The notes: generated by a model not told the origin, from the sequence alone. Counted from the first letter of the stretch, positions 23,034 through 31,212 are shown. The stretch: DNA of 64,000 nt from DASYLJ01 sp964432595 (GCA_964432595.1 CAYSOF010000018.1:1-64000), one strand, 5' to 3'. A program made the numbers and translations.

Positions 23034-24896
23034 CTAGAGCGACCGCATCAGCGCCCGCAGGTCACCGAGGATGGAGTCGCCCTGTGCGTCGAGATCCGCG
23101 CGCAGCGCCGCGTCCGTGATCTGCCGGCGCGCGTTCCGCGAGCCGATCCGGAAGTTGTAGGAGATCATCTTCCGGATCGCCTTCTTGAGCAGCTTCTTCT
23201 GCTTCTTCGTGTTCGACGGATCGAGGTTCTCGGCGGCCACCTTCTTGTCGCGCGCCGCCGTGGACGATCGCAGCAGCGCGGTCTTCACCTTGCCGAGGTC
23301 GTCCGATTCCTCGAGCTGTGCGATCAGCGCATCGAGCCGGCAGTCGATCGACTCGTAGGTCGCGACGGGCTCGCCGCACTCGCCGTCGTCGGGCAGGGTG
23401 GTCGTCGTGGTCGGCGTGCCGCCGGCCTCGAAGGCGCCGATGTCGCACGCGGTTCCTTCCGGCCGGGACGCGCCGCGCTGGTCGGTCGCCTCGCACGCGG
23501 TGCCGCCGCTGCCGGGCACGCCGGGATCGCCCGTGTCGAGCGCGGCGCTCCCGGCGAGCAGCGCCATGGTCTCCGTCGGCCCGCCGTTGTCGTTCAGCGG
23601 GCCGAGCTTCGGGTCGGCGCCGACCTGGTCGCCCGTCGTCGCGGTGAACGCGCAGCCGTCCGTCGTGCCGATGACGTTGTGGCCCTGCGACACCACGCTG
23701 CTGAAGTTCGTGCCGGCGAAGACGCAGTCGGCGTTGGCGTTCGCCGCGTTGCCGGCGACGATCGAGTTGCGAATCGTCAGCGTGCCCGTTTCGATCGCGA
23801 TACCGGCGCCCTCGCCGCCCTGACCGGTGACGGTGTTGCCGGCGATCGTCACGTTGTTGAGCATCCACTCGGCGCCGATGCCGCCTTCGCCGTGGATCGC
23901 GGCGCCGTCCGCGGCTCCGACGTCCGTGTTGGTCACGGTGTTGCCGGTGAACGTCGAGTTGACGATCGTGAAGCTCGCGCCGCCGGCCTCGGCGATAGCG
24001 CCGCCGCGGACGTCCGTCGACGCCGGCGACGCGCCCGACCCGGTCGCGGTGTTCCCGGTGAACGTCGTGCCGCGGATCGTGTAGGTGCTGCCGCCGTAGT
24101 CGAGGAGGCCGCCGCCGAGCGCGCCGCCCTCCACCAGCTCGGACACGCCGTTGCCGGCGAACGTCGAGTCGGTGATCGTCACGCGGTCGTCGCCGTTGCA
24201 CGTGAGCCCGCCGCCCTCGATGCCGTCGTTGTCGCGGATGGTCGTGCGCGTGAGCTCGAGGATCTGGAAGTTGTGGCGCAGCGAGATGCCGCCGCCGGTG
24301 CCCGCGAAGTTCTCGCTGACGATGCTGTCGACCAGCACCGCCTTGGCGTTGCCGGTCGGGGAGGCGCCCGTGGGGGCGAACGCCTGACCGAGCGGGAACA
24401 CCAGGATGCCGCCGCCCTGGCAGACGTTGCCGTTGCAGCTGTTCTGCGTGACGGTCGCGTTGGTCAGCGTGAGCGTGCCGATGCCGAACAGGCGGATGCC
24501 GCCGCCACCGTTGTTGAACTCCGTGAGCGGCGCGTTGTAGGTGACCGCGCCGCCGCGTACGGTCACGCGATCGAGGGTCAGGTCGCCGCCGTCGCCGACG
24601 TCGATCAGCCGGAACTCCGGGCTTCCGGCCTGCCGTTCGATGACCGCGCCGTTGCCCTGGATCGTGATCTTGCTGGTCACGACGGGCAGCGCGTTCAGGG
24701 GGTTGTTCGCCGCGGTGAAGGTGTAGGAGGAGCCCGCGCCCAGGATGACGACGTCGTCCTGACCGTTGCCGTTGGCGGTGTCGATGGCGGCGATCAGGGC
24801 GGCCTCGTCGCCCGCCGGGACGGCGATGTCCGCGGCGTGGACGGCGAGCGGCAGGAGCGGGAGGGTGAGCAGGGCCGACAATCTGGAGACGTTCAT
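23034..24896 (-). CDS. Secreted right-handed beta-helix protein with TTTTTLP linker and helical C-terminal module
   Basis: 620 residues. The signal peptide ends near AVHA-ADI. About 50-430 is a parallel beta-helix of repeated TIRxTTFTGNTATG / VNSTFTGNTVTN turns, as in polymorphic outer-membrane and adhesin proteins. A choice-of-anchor Q type segment follows (GPLNDNGGPTETMALL... DIGAFEAGG, about 435-495), then the linker TPTTTTTLPDDGECG. The last about 120 residues are a Lys/Arg-rich helical module (SIDCRLDALIAQLEESDDL... KKLLKKAIRKMISYNFRIGS) with paired Cys at its start. Likely displayed on the surface; the module may anchor or sort it. Confidence 0.72.
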   Translation of the reverse strand: MNVSRLSALLTLPLLPLAVHAADIAVPAGDEAALIAAIDTANGNGQDDVVILGAGSSYTFTAANNPLNALPVVTSKITIQGNGAVIERQAGSPEFRLIDVGDGGDLTLDRVTVRGGAVTYNAPLTEFNNGGGGIRLFGIGTLTLTNATVTQNSCNGNVCQGGGILVFPLGQAFAPTGASPTGNAKAVLVDSIVSENFAGTGGGISLRHNFQILELTRTTIRDNDGIEGGGLTCNGDDRVTITDSTFAGNGVSELVEGGALGGGLLDYGGSTYTIRGTTFTGNTATGSGASPASTDVRGGAIAEAGGASFTIVNSTFTGNTVTNTDVGAADGAAIHGEGGIGAEWMLNNVTIAGNTVTGQGGEGAGIAIETGTLTIRNSIVAGNAANANADCVFAGTNFSSVVSQGHNVIGTTDGCAFTATTGDQVGADPKLGPLNDNGGPTETMALLAGSAALDTGDPGVPGSGGTACEATDQRGASRPEGTACDIGAFEAGGTPTTTTTLPDDGECGEPVATYESIDCRLDALIAQLEESDDLGKVKTALLRSSTAARDKKVAAENLDPSNTKKQKKLLKKAIRKMISYNFRIGSRNARRQITDAALRADLDAQGDSILGDLRALMRSL

Positions 24897-24986
24897 GTCT
24901 TCGCTCTGCCGTGGTCCGCCGATGCGTCAACCCCTCGCGAATGGCGCGTCGCGCCACGTATGCGAGCAGGCATGCTTTCTCGCGCG

Positions 24987-25871
24987 TTACGCGAGCGTCC
25001 GGATCGCCGGCGCGAGCAGGCCGGCCGTTGCGATCGCGTTCGTCGGATGCGGGATCGTGTCGCACGTGACGACGCGTGCCGCCCCCGCCGCGAGGAGCGC
25101 CGCGTGCGCGTCGTCGGCGAAGACGGCGTGGACCCCGACGCAGACGGGCGGATCCAGCCCTGCCGCCCGCAGGTGGCCGATTGCCGCCACCATCGTGCGC
25201 GCTGTCGAGATGATGTCGTCGAGGAGGACCGGCGTCTTCCCGCGGCAGCGCGACACGTCCGGCACCGACACCTCGACGTCGCGATCGCCGCGTCGGACCT
25301 TGGCGAGCACGACGTGCGGCGCTGGGATGCGCGTGGCCACGTCTTCGACCCACTGCGCGCTCTCGCCGTCGGGGCCGATCAGGACCGGCGCCGCGACCTC
25401 GCGCGCGATCCACGCGGCGACCATCGGCGCTGCGCGCACGGCCGTCGCCGGCACCTGGTAGACCTCGGCCAGGTCGTGATGGCGGTGCAGATGCGGGTCG
25501 ATCGTCGCCAGCCAGTCGACGCCCTGCGAGAGGAGCCGGCCGAACTGACGTGACGCGACGGCTTCGCCGGGACGGAAGCGGGCGTCCTGCCGCATGTACG
25601 CGAGGTAGGGCGCGACGAGACCAATGCGGGCGGCGCCGAGCTCGCGCGCCGTGGCCGCGGCGAAGAGCAGCGGGACGGCGAGGCGATCGGGATCCCGCAG
25701 CGTGCAGACGAACGCGATCGAGCGGCCGACGACCGGCGTGTCGATCCGGACGTAGCTCTCGCCGTCGGGAAAGCGGCGGATCTCGAGCGCGCCGACCTCC
25801 GCGTCGAGCTCGCGCGCGAGTGCCCGGGCGGCGGGCTCGCTCTCCGGGAAGGGCAACAGGAGCAGCGGCAT
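24987..25871 (-). CDS. prs: Ribose-phosphate pyrophosphokinase-like protein
   Basis: 294 residues. Catalytic Arg/His region RQDARFRPGEAVASRQFGR (about 90-110), ribose-5-phosphate flexible loop near IDPHLHRHHDL, and the PRPP-binding loop VLLDDIISTARTM (about 215). Makes PRPP from ribose 5-phosphate and ATP for nucleotide, His and Trp synthesis. It is shorter than typical Prs (about 315) and diverged, closer to archaeal or secondary paralogs, so a specialised role or the class without phosphate activation is possible. ATG 25871 overlaps the methyltransferase stop (ATGA). Confidence 0.82.
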   Translation of the reverse strand: MPLLLLPFPESEPAARALARELDAEVGALEIRRFPDGESYVRIDTPVVGRSIAFVCTLRDPDRLAVPLLFAAATARELGAARIGLVAPYLAYMRQDARFRPGEAVASRQFGRLLSQGVDWLATIDPHLHRHHDLAEVYQVPATAVRAAPMVAAWIAREVAAPVLIGPDGESAQWVEDVATRIPAPHVVLAKVRRGDRDVEVSVPDVSRCRGKTPVLLDDIISTARTMVAAIGHLRAAGLDPPVCVGVHAVFADDAHAALLAAGAARVVTCDTIPHPTNAIATAGLLAPAIRTLA

Positions 25872-26632
25872 CAGAACGTCGCCCAGAGCAGCAGCCGGCG
25901 GAACGGATAGAAGAACGGCCGTGCGTCGTCGAGCCGCGGCAGCAGGCGCTCCCGATAGCGTGCGACGAAGGCGTCGTACCCCGCGGCGTCGAGGCGCCGG
26001 CGATAGTCCGTGAGCAGCGTGCCCTTCGTCCACTCGACGACCTCGTCGCGCGACGCCAGGTGATGGCCGTACACCTGCAGGCGGACGTGCTGCTCGCGTG
26101 CGCCGAGCCGGTCGAGCAGCACGGCGTAGGCGTCGGGCTCGAGCACGGGCACGTGGCGCTGCCAGCCGTCCAGCGCCTCGCGGAACGGCGACTCGGAGGC
26201 CACGTCGGCCGCGACGGTGTGCGAGACGTGCGCGAAGTTCGACGGCATCTGCACGGCCAGCTGTCCGCCCGGCGCGACCGCGCGGCGCAGGCGCGCGAAC
26301 AGCGCGGGATGGTCGGGCACCCACTGGACGGCCGCGTTCGAGAAGACGAGGTCCCAGGCGGCGTCGTCTGCGAAGGCGCCGAGGTCGCCGCGCACGAAGC
26401 GCAGGCCCGGCACGCCGGCGGGCGCCTGCGCGAGCATCTCCTCCGAGCTGTCGAGGCCGAGCGTCTCGCGCGCCGCGAGGTCGTGGTGCAGGTCCGCCGT
26501 GAGATCGCCCGTGCCGCAGCCGAGGTCGACGACGCGCATGTCCGGCCGCGGGCGTACCAGCGCCTGCAGGTCCACGAACGGCTGCCGTCGCTCCTCGCGG
26601 AAGCGTTCGTACTGCGTCGGGCTCCATGCCAT
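25871..26632 (-). CDS. tam: SAM-dependent methyltransferase, trans-aconitate 2-methyltransferase type
   Basis: 253 residues with the class I Rossmann motif VVDLGCGTGDLTADL (about 34-48), LGLDSSEEML, and the family-typical VFSNAAVQWVPDHPALFARL. Opening MAWSPTQYERFREERRQPF matches the Tam family, which methylates trans-aconitate formed spontaneously from cis-aconitate. ATG 26632 lies 7 bases after a minus-strand TAGGGC that could serve as a -10. First gene of a two-gene operon with the PRPP synthetase. Confidence 0.82.
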   Translation of the reverse strand: MAWSPTQYERFREERRQPFVDLQALVRPRPDMRVVDLGCGTGDLTADLHHDLAARETLGLDSSEEMLAQAPAGVPGLRFVRGDLGAFADDAAWDLVFSNAAVQWVPDHPALFARLRRAVAPGGQLAVQMPSNFAHVSHTVAADVASESPFREALDGWQRHVPVLEPDAYAVLLDRLGAREQHVRLQVYGHHLASRDEVVEWTKGTLLTDYRRRLDAAGYDAFVARYRERLLPRLDDARPFFYPFRRLLLWATF

Positions 26633-26684
26633 CGCGAGTGCCCTAGCACCTTCGCCCGGGTGCATGGTAGGTTCCCGCAGCGCC

Positions 26685-26900
26685 GTGGGACAGATCATCG
26701 CGTTCGCAGAGGGCATGCGCATGCGGCGGCAGCGGGAGAGCCGGCTCTGCCACGCGCGCTGCTGCGAGATCATCAGCGCGTCGGTCGTCGCGGCGCGCGC
26801 CGAGCTCCAGGTCGCGCCGCCCCACGAGGTCGGCGTGTGGGTCTCGCGCGTGCGGAAGCTGGAAGAGCTCGAGGAGTGGGTCGCGGGAGCGTTCCTGTGA
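26685..26900 (+). CDS. Small protein paired with the DGQHR-domain gene, 71 aa
   Basis: GTG 26685 is 11 bases after a TAGGTT -10-like hexamer; an ATG at 26664 is an alternative. The product starts MGQIIAFAEGMRMRRQRES, has two Cys (CHARCCE adds a third) and ends in an acidic helix RKLEELEEWVAGAFL. Helical and soluble. It is coupled to the DGQHR gene by GTGA and so is probably its partner or regulator. No family recognised. Confidence 0.55.
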   Translation: MGQIIAFAEGMRMRRQRESRLCHARCCEIISASVVAARAELQVAPPHEVGVWVSRVRKLEELEEWVAGAFL

Positions 26901-28033
26901 TCACCGTACCGGCGATGCGCCTCCGCCAGTTCGGCGTGCCGCTCTACCAGGCGATGCTGGGGGCGCGCGACGTCGACAAGCTCGTGCGGTTCGAGGTGCT
27001 GTCCTACGACGGTGGCGGCGCCCCGGCGGCCAAGACGAAGGGGAAGGGCCGCAAGGGACGGGTGTCGCGCGTCAACTGGGAGCTGCTCGAGAAGCGGATC
27101 GCCGAGAGCAGCGAGGCGTACCAGCGGCCGGTGATCCGCAAGAAGATCGCCGAGCTCGTCGACTACTACGCGCAGTGCGCCGAGGCCGGGAACCTGCCGG
27201 CGATCGCCGGCGCCGTGCTGCTCGTGTCCGATCGTCGTCTCGAGTTCACGCCGACCAGCTCGCACCGCGTGCTCGGCGTGCTGCAGCTGCCGTCCGAGGG
27301 CGGCGTCCTGCGCGCGCTCGACGGCCAGCATCGCCTGTTGGCGCTGCATCAGCTGCTCGGCGACGAGCGCGCGAGCGACGTGCAGGTGCCGGCCATCGTG
27401 TTCGACACGCTCGCACCCGATCAGGTCGTCGAGCTGTTCGTCACGATCAACGCGAAGCACACGAAGCTGAATCCGTCGCACCTGATCAGCCTCTCGGGCC
27501 GGCGGCTCTATCCCGACAAGGCGCTCGCGGCGAGCCACGACATCATCCGCACGCTGAACGAGCACGCCGACTCGCCGCTGCGCGGCGAGATCAAGCTCTT
27601 CGGCGTCGGGCGCGGCCGCGTGGCGCAAGCGGCGCTGGCGGACGAGCTCAAGAGCATCTTCACGAACCTCCAGGCGCTCGGCGGGCCGCAGTCGGACCGC
27701 TTCCGCGAGGCGGCGCCGCGGTTCTTCCTCAACTACTTCAAACACGTCGCCCGCGCGTTTCCGACGGCGTGGGCCGGACGCAAGTACAGCATCAAGACGG
27801 CGACGGCCCTGCGTGCGTTCCTCGCCGTCGTGCCGGCCGTCCTGTCGGCGATCCGCTCCGCAGGCGACGACGTGCTCGACGCGCACGCCATCGGTCGCGC
27901 CGTCGCGCAGTGGGGCGCGCTCGTCGGCGACGCGCGCTTCGAGACCGAGGGCGAGTGGCGGGCGAAGCTCGCCGGCGGCACGCGCGGCACCGTCGACATC
28001 CTGGCGCGCGAGCTGCGCAGCGCGCTCGGGTAG
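26897..28033 (+). CDS. DGQHR-domain protein (DndB/ParB-like fold)
   Basis: 378 residues. The signature DGQHRLLAL sits at 142-150 after GVLRALDGQHR. A strand-helix stretch VPAIVFDTLAPDQVVELFV follows, then INAKHTKLNPSHLISLSGRR, which is shared with DndB and other DGQHR proteins. DndB controls DNA phosphorothioation genes; stand-alone members occur in phage and defence settings. No dndA, C, D, E or FGH gene lies nearby, so this is an orphan. A Lys/Gly-rich loop (KTKGKGRKGR, 47-56) could touch nucleic acid. GTG start overlaps the upstream small gene (GTGA). Confidence 0.8.
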   Translation: MITVPAMRLRQFGVPLYQAMLGARDVDKLVRFEVLSYDGGGAPAAKTKGKGRKGRVSRVNWELLEKRIAESSEAYQRPVIRKKIAELVDYYAQCAEAGNLPAIAGAVLLVSDRRLEFTPTSSHRVLGVLQLPSEGGVLRALDGQHRLLALHQLLGDERASDVQVPAIVFDTLAPDQVVELFVTINAKHTKLNPSHLISLSGRRLYPDKALAASHDIIRTLNEHADSPLRGEIKLFGVGRGRVAQAALADELKSIFTNLQALGGPQSDRFREAAPRFFLNYFKHVARAFPTAWAGRKYSIKTATALRAFLAVVPAVLSAIRSAGDDVLDAHAIGRAVAQWGALVGDARFETEGEWRAKLAGGTRGTVDILARELRSALG

Positions 28034-28056
28034 CCTCCCGCGCACTTCCTCCTCCC

Positions 28057-28770
28057 ATGGCCGACGAGACGCTCCTCTACGACCTCACCGACTCGCCGTT
28101 CTGCGCCAAGGCACGCATTTGCCTGCAGCTGAAGGGCATCCCGTTCCGCCGCGTCACGCTCACGCTCGGGCGCCTGCGCGAGCTGCGCCGGTTGAGCGCG
28201 CTCGGCAAGGTGCCCGTCCTCGTCGAGAACGGCCGCGTCATCGCCGACTCGACGGCCATCGTCCGCCACATCGAGTCGACCACGCCCGACCCGCCGCTGC
28301 GCCCGACCGATCCCGCGGCGCGCGCCTACTGCGACCTCATGGAGGACTGGGCCGACGAGTCGCTGTCCCACGCCGTCGGCGCGTTCAAGTGGCTCAACCC
28401 GGCCAACCGCGCCGCAGCGCTGCGCAACACCATGCACGAGATCGGCGGCGGCCCGTTCGCGCCGCTCGTCGGCCGGGTGCTCGTGCTGCGCATCGCGCGC
28501 CGCTATCGCGCCGAGGGCTACGGGCCGGAGTCGCTGCCGCACTTCGAGGAGCGCATGCGCGACGCGCTTGCCACGCTCGAGCAGCTCCTCGGCGAGCGGT
28601 CGTTGCTGCTCGGGCGGACGGTCACGGTCGCCGACGTCGCGGTGTTCGCGCAGCTCGCGTGGATGCGGAACTACGCCGAGGCGCGTCTGCTCGACGACGT
28701 TCCGGCCGTCAAGCGCTGGATGGCGCGTCTCGACGAGATTCCGGCCGTGTCGTCGGCGCTCGGTTCTTGA
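28057..28770 (+). CDS. Glutathione S-transferase family protein
   Basis: 237 residues. Thioredoxin-like N-terminal domain with YDLTDSPFCAKARICLQLKG, the cis-Pro motif GKVPVLVENG, and ADSTAIVRHIE binding the glutathione gamma-glutamyl part. An all-helical C-terminal domain ends with the N-capping TVADVAVFAQLAW. Cys16 in SPFCAKA suggests a Cys-type (omega/beta-like) enzyme, active in thiol transfer or dehalogenation-type chemistry. Separate from the DGQHR gene by 23 bases. Confidence 0.85.
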   Translation: MADETLLYDLTDSPFCAKARICLQLKGIPFRRVTLTLGRLRELRRLSALGKVPVLVENGRVIADSTAIVRHIESTTPDPPLRPTDPAARAYCDLMEDWADESLSHAVGAFKWLNPANRAAALRNTMHEIGGGPFAPLVGRVLVLRIARRYRAEGYGPESLPHFEERMRDALATLEQLLGERSLLLGRTVTVADVAVFAQLAWMRNYAEARLLDDVPAVKRWMARLDEIPAVSSALGS

Positions 28771-28803
28771 CCGTCCTCGGGGGTGCGTGCCAATAGCCCC
28801 GGC

Positions 28804-29106
28804 ATGCCCACGTTCGTGAAGGCCTGCGCCACGTCCGACGTTGCTCCCGGCACCGCGAAGCAGGTCTCCGTCGAAGGCAAGGAGCTCGCGGTGTTCAACA
28901 TCGACGGCACGTTTCGCGTCATCGACAACGAGTGCCCGCATCGCGGCGGACCGCTCGCGGAAGGCGACATCGAAGGCTGCCTCGTCACGTGCCCCTGGCA
29001 CGCATGGCAGTTCGACGTCACGAGCGGCGAGAGCGTCACCGACGACATGAAGGTCGCGACCTACGAGGTGAAGGTCGACGGTGACGCCGTGCTGGTCGCC
29101 GTCTAG
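28804..29106 (+). CDS. Rieske-type [2Fe-2S] ferredoxin
   Basis: 100 residues, a complete single-domain Rieske protein. Ligands: Cys44 and His46 in CPHRGG, Cys63 and His66 in CPWHAW. Resembles ferredoxins of ring-hydroxylating dioxygenases and NirD-like proteins; carries one electron in the cytoplasm. No oxygenase or nitrite reductase is beside it, so its partner is elsewhere. TTGACC at 28767-28772 upstream could be its -35; the -10 is poor. Confidence 0.88.
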   Translation: MPTFVKACATSDVAPGTAKQVSVEGKELAVFNIDGTFRVIDNECPHRGGPLAEGDIEGCLVTCPWHAWQFDVTSGESVTDDMKVATYEVKVDGDAVLVAV

Positions 29107-29111
29107 TACCG

Positions 29112-29136
29112 CGACCCAAGACCCTGTCTTGGGTCG
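29112..29136. repeat. Palindrome, copy 2 of the two-part dispersed repeat
   Basis: CGACCCAAGAC (29112-29122), loop CCT, GTCTTGGGTCG (29126-29136), starting five bases after the Rieske gene's stop. Outer base pair is compensated relative to copy 1 (C-G instead of T-A), and the loop differs. Such compensated change implies the folded form matters. Confidence 0.85.
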
Positions 29137-29177
29137 AGAAGAACGCGAGCGTGAAGCGGGCGGCTGCGCGCGACCGG

Positions 29178-29218
29178 TATGCCGCGGCCGGCGAAGCCGG
29201 CGCGGCACGCTGCTCCGG
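29178..29218. repeat. 41-base REP-like element, copy 2
   Basis: Same 41-mer as 14653-14693 with one mismatch (G at 29209). Orientation and order relative to the palindrome are the same as in copy 1, with a 41-base gap instead of 35. The remaining 29219-29329 holds no recognisable gene. Confidence 0.8.
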
Positions 29219-29329
29219 CCGCCGTCGCGGACGCATCATGTCGCCAGGGCATGCGTGTGTCGCGTGCCGCGCAAGCTTGCTCGTCGCGGCATGCTGGTTG
29301 CGCGGACCGTGGACGCCACATGCGCCCGT

Positions 29330-30118
29330 CTAGGAGCGCTTCGGATTGCGGAAGTCCGGCTTCCGCTTCTCCATGAACGCGTTGCGTCCCTCCTTCGCCT
29401 CGTCGGTCTGGTAGTACAGCTCGAGCGCCGCGAAGCCGAGCTCGGTGATGCCGCCGATGTGCTCGGTGTCGGCGTTGAACGACTGCTTCGCGAGCTTGAG
29501 CGCCGTCGGGCTCTTCTCCATCAGCTCGCGGCACCAGCGCTCGGTTTCGGCGCGCAGCTCGGCCGCCGGGACCACCGCGTTCACGAGGCCCATCTCGAGC
29601 GCCTGCTGCGCGGTGTACTGGCGGCAGAGGTACCAGATCTCGCGCGCCTTCTTCTCGCCGACGAGGCGCGCGAGGTACGCCGTGCCGAAGCCCGGATCGA
29701 CCGATCCAACCCGCGGGCCGACCTGCCCGAACTTCGCGGTGTCCGCGGCGATCGACAGGTCGCAGATCACGTGCAGCACGTGGCCGCCACCGATGGCGTA
29801 GCCGTTCACCATCGCGACCACCGGCTTCGGGATGGCGCGCATGATGCCGTGCAGCCCGTGCATGTCGAGGCCGATGCCGCCGGCGCCGCCGTAGCCGCCC
29901 TCGGTACGCTCGCTCTGGTCGCCGCCCGTCGAGAAGGCGCGCTCGCCGGCGCCCGTCAGCACCACGACGCCAACGGCGGGATCGTGCCAGGCGGCGCGGA
30001 ACGCGGCGATCATCTCGTCGACGGTCTTCGCGCGGAACGCGTTCAGCACCTTCGGCCGGTCGATGGTGATCCAGGCGATGCCCTCGGTCGTCTCGTAGCG
30101 GATGTCTTCGTAGCTCAT
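29330..30118 (-). CDS. Crotonase-family enzyme of MenB/BadI type
   Basis: 262 residues. Segments TGGDQSERTEGGYGG, NGYAIGGGHVLHVICDLSIA, GQVGPRVGSVDPGFGTAYLA and VGEKKAREIWYLCRQY are hallmarks shared by MenB (1,4-dihydroxy-2-naphthoyl-CoA synthase) and BadI (2-ketocyclohexanecarboxyl-CoA hydrolase). The C-terminal SPTALKLAKQSFNADTEH and the ending EKRKPDFRN resemble BadI slightly more. It either closes the menaquinone ring or opens a cyclohexane ring in anaerobic aromatic breakdown. No other men or bad gene is near. TTGACA at 30154-30149 is a likely -35. Confidence 0.85.
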   Translation of the reverse strand: MSYEDIRYETTEGIAWITIDRPKVLNAFRAKTVDEMIAAFRAAWHDPAVGVVVLTGAGERAFSTGGDQSERTEGGYGGAGGIGLDMHGLHGIMRAIPKPVVAMVNGYAIGGGHVLHVICDLSIAADTAKFGQVGPRVGSVDPGFGTAYLARLVGEKKAREIWYLCRQYTAQQALEMGLVNAVVPAAELRAETERWCRELMEKSPTALKLAKQSFNADTEHIGGITELGFAALELYYQTDEAKEGRNAFMEKRKPDFRNPKRS

Positions 30119-30146
30119 CCGCGCCGTGTCGCGTGCGCTCGCGCCT

Positions 30147-30155
30147 CTTGTCAAG
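30147..30155. promoter_or_regulatory. Overlapping back-to-back -35 elements
   Basis: CTTGTCAAG reads TTGTCA on the plus strand (30148-30153) toward ygfZ and TTGACA on the minus strand (30154-30149) toward the crotonase gene. Plus-strand CACGGT (30171-30176) could be the -10, ending 7 bases before ATG 30184. The minus-strand -10 is weak. The two genes should compete for polymerase. Confidence 0.4.
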
Positions 30156-30183
30156 GTGGAGCGCCGGGGGCACGGTACCGCCG

Positions 30184-31212
30184 ATGACCCAGACCGCGCT
30201 GCACGCGCACCTCGCCGCCGCGGGCGCCGTCTTTGCCGACGACCGCGGCATCGCGCTCCCGCGCCACTTCGGCGACCCAGCGGCGGAATACGAGGCGCTC
30301 GTCCGCGGCGCGGCGATCGTCGACCTGGGCTTCCGCACGATCCTCCGCGCCGTCGGCGAGGATCGCGTGACGTTCCTGCAGGGCATGCTGACGAACGACG
30401 TGCAGTCGCTCGCGGCGGGGCAGGGGTGTCCGGCGCTGCTGCTGACGATCCAGGGGCGCGTCACCGCCGACGTGCGGGTCGCGGCCGACGACGACGCACT
30501 CGTGCTCGACCTCGACGCGCGCGTGCGCGAGGCCTTCGTCGCGGCGCTGGACGCGCTCATCATCGCCGATGACGTCGAGCTGCAACCGCCGACGGCGCCG
30601 ATCGCGATGATCGCCGTGGACGGGCCGCGGGCCGCGGCGCTCGTCGGCGCAGACCTCGAGCCGTTTGCGCATCGTCCGGCCGACGTCGGCGGCGTGCCGG
30701 TGCGCGTCGTGCGCGCCAGCGAGGTCCGCGGTGCGGGCGTCCTGCTGCACGTGCCCGCGGCGCAGGCGCCGCAGGTGTGGGACGCGCTCGTCGCGGCGGG
30801 CGCGCGGCCGTGTGGCATGGAGGCGCTCGAGGGCCGTCGCGTCGAGGTCGGTGTGCCGCGCATCGACGTCGACATGGGCGCGAAGACGCTCTCGCTCGAG
30901 CTGCCGGTCGACGACGCGGTCAACATGCGGAAGGGCTGCTATCTCGGCCAAGAGGTCGTCGCGCGGGGAACGGCGCGCGGCCACGTGAATCGTCGCCTCT
31001 GTCCTGTGCTGCTCGACCGCGCTGCCGCGCCGGGCGCCACGCTCACGCACGACGGCAAGGACGTCGGCCATCTCACGACCGTCGCGACGGCGTTCGGCGC
31101 GGGCACGATCGCCGCGCTCGCCTTCGTGCGGCGCGAGGTGTGGGACCCGGGCACCGCGCTCGCGCTGCCCGACGGCGGCGTCGCGCGCGTGGCGAGCTGG
31201 CCGCTCGCGTGA
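30184..31212 (+). CDS. ygfZ: Folate-dependent iron-sulfur cluster assembly protein YgfZ
   Basis: 342 residues of the GcvT-like fold. The family signature K-G-C-Y-x-G-Q-E is present as KGCYLGQEVVAR (about 250), and the early FLQGMLTNDVQSL motif marks the folate site. YgfZ helps assemble or repair Fe-S enzymes such as MiaB with tetrahydrofolate. It leads a run of overlapping genes (amidohydrolase, crotonase, acyl-CoA synthetase, crotonase), coupled to the next by GTGA. Confidence 0.92.
   Translation: MTQTALHAHLAAAGAVFADDRGIALPRHFGDPAAEYEALVRGAAIVDLGFRTILRAVGEDRVTFLQGMLTNDVQSLAAGQGCPALLLTIQGRVTADVRVAADDDALVLDLDARVREAFVAALDALIIADDVELQPPTAPIAMIAVDGPRAAALVGADLEPFAHRPADVGGVPVRVVRASEVRGAGVLLHVPAAQAPQVWDALVAAGARPCGMEALEGRRVEVGVPRIDVDMGAKTLSLELPVDDAVNMRKGCYLGQEVVARGTARGHVNRRLCPVLLDRAAAPGATLTHDGKDVGHLTTVATAFGAGTIAALAFVRREVWDPGTALALPDGGVARVASWPLA

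Noticed and set aside
26897..28033. A complete DNA phosphorothioation (dnd) system
   Set aside because: Only the DGQHR/DndB-like protein is present; no cysteine desulfurase, DndC, D, E or restriction genes are nearby.
28031..28056. TAGCCT at 28031-28036 as a promoter -10 for the GST gene
   Set aside because: The TAG is the stop of the DGQHR gene, no -35 lies 16-18 bases upstream and the distance to ATG is 20 bases, outside the pattern.
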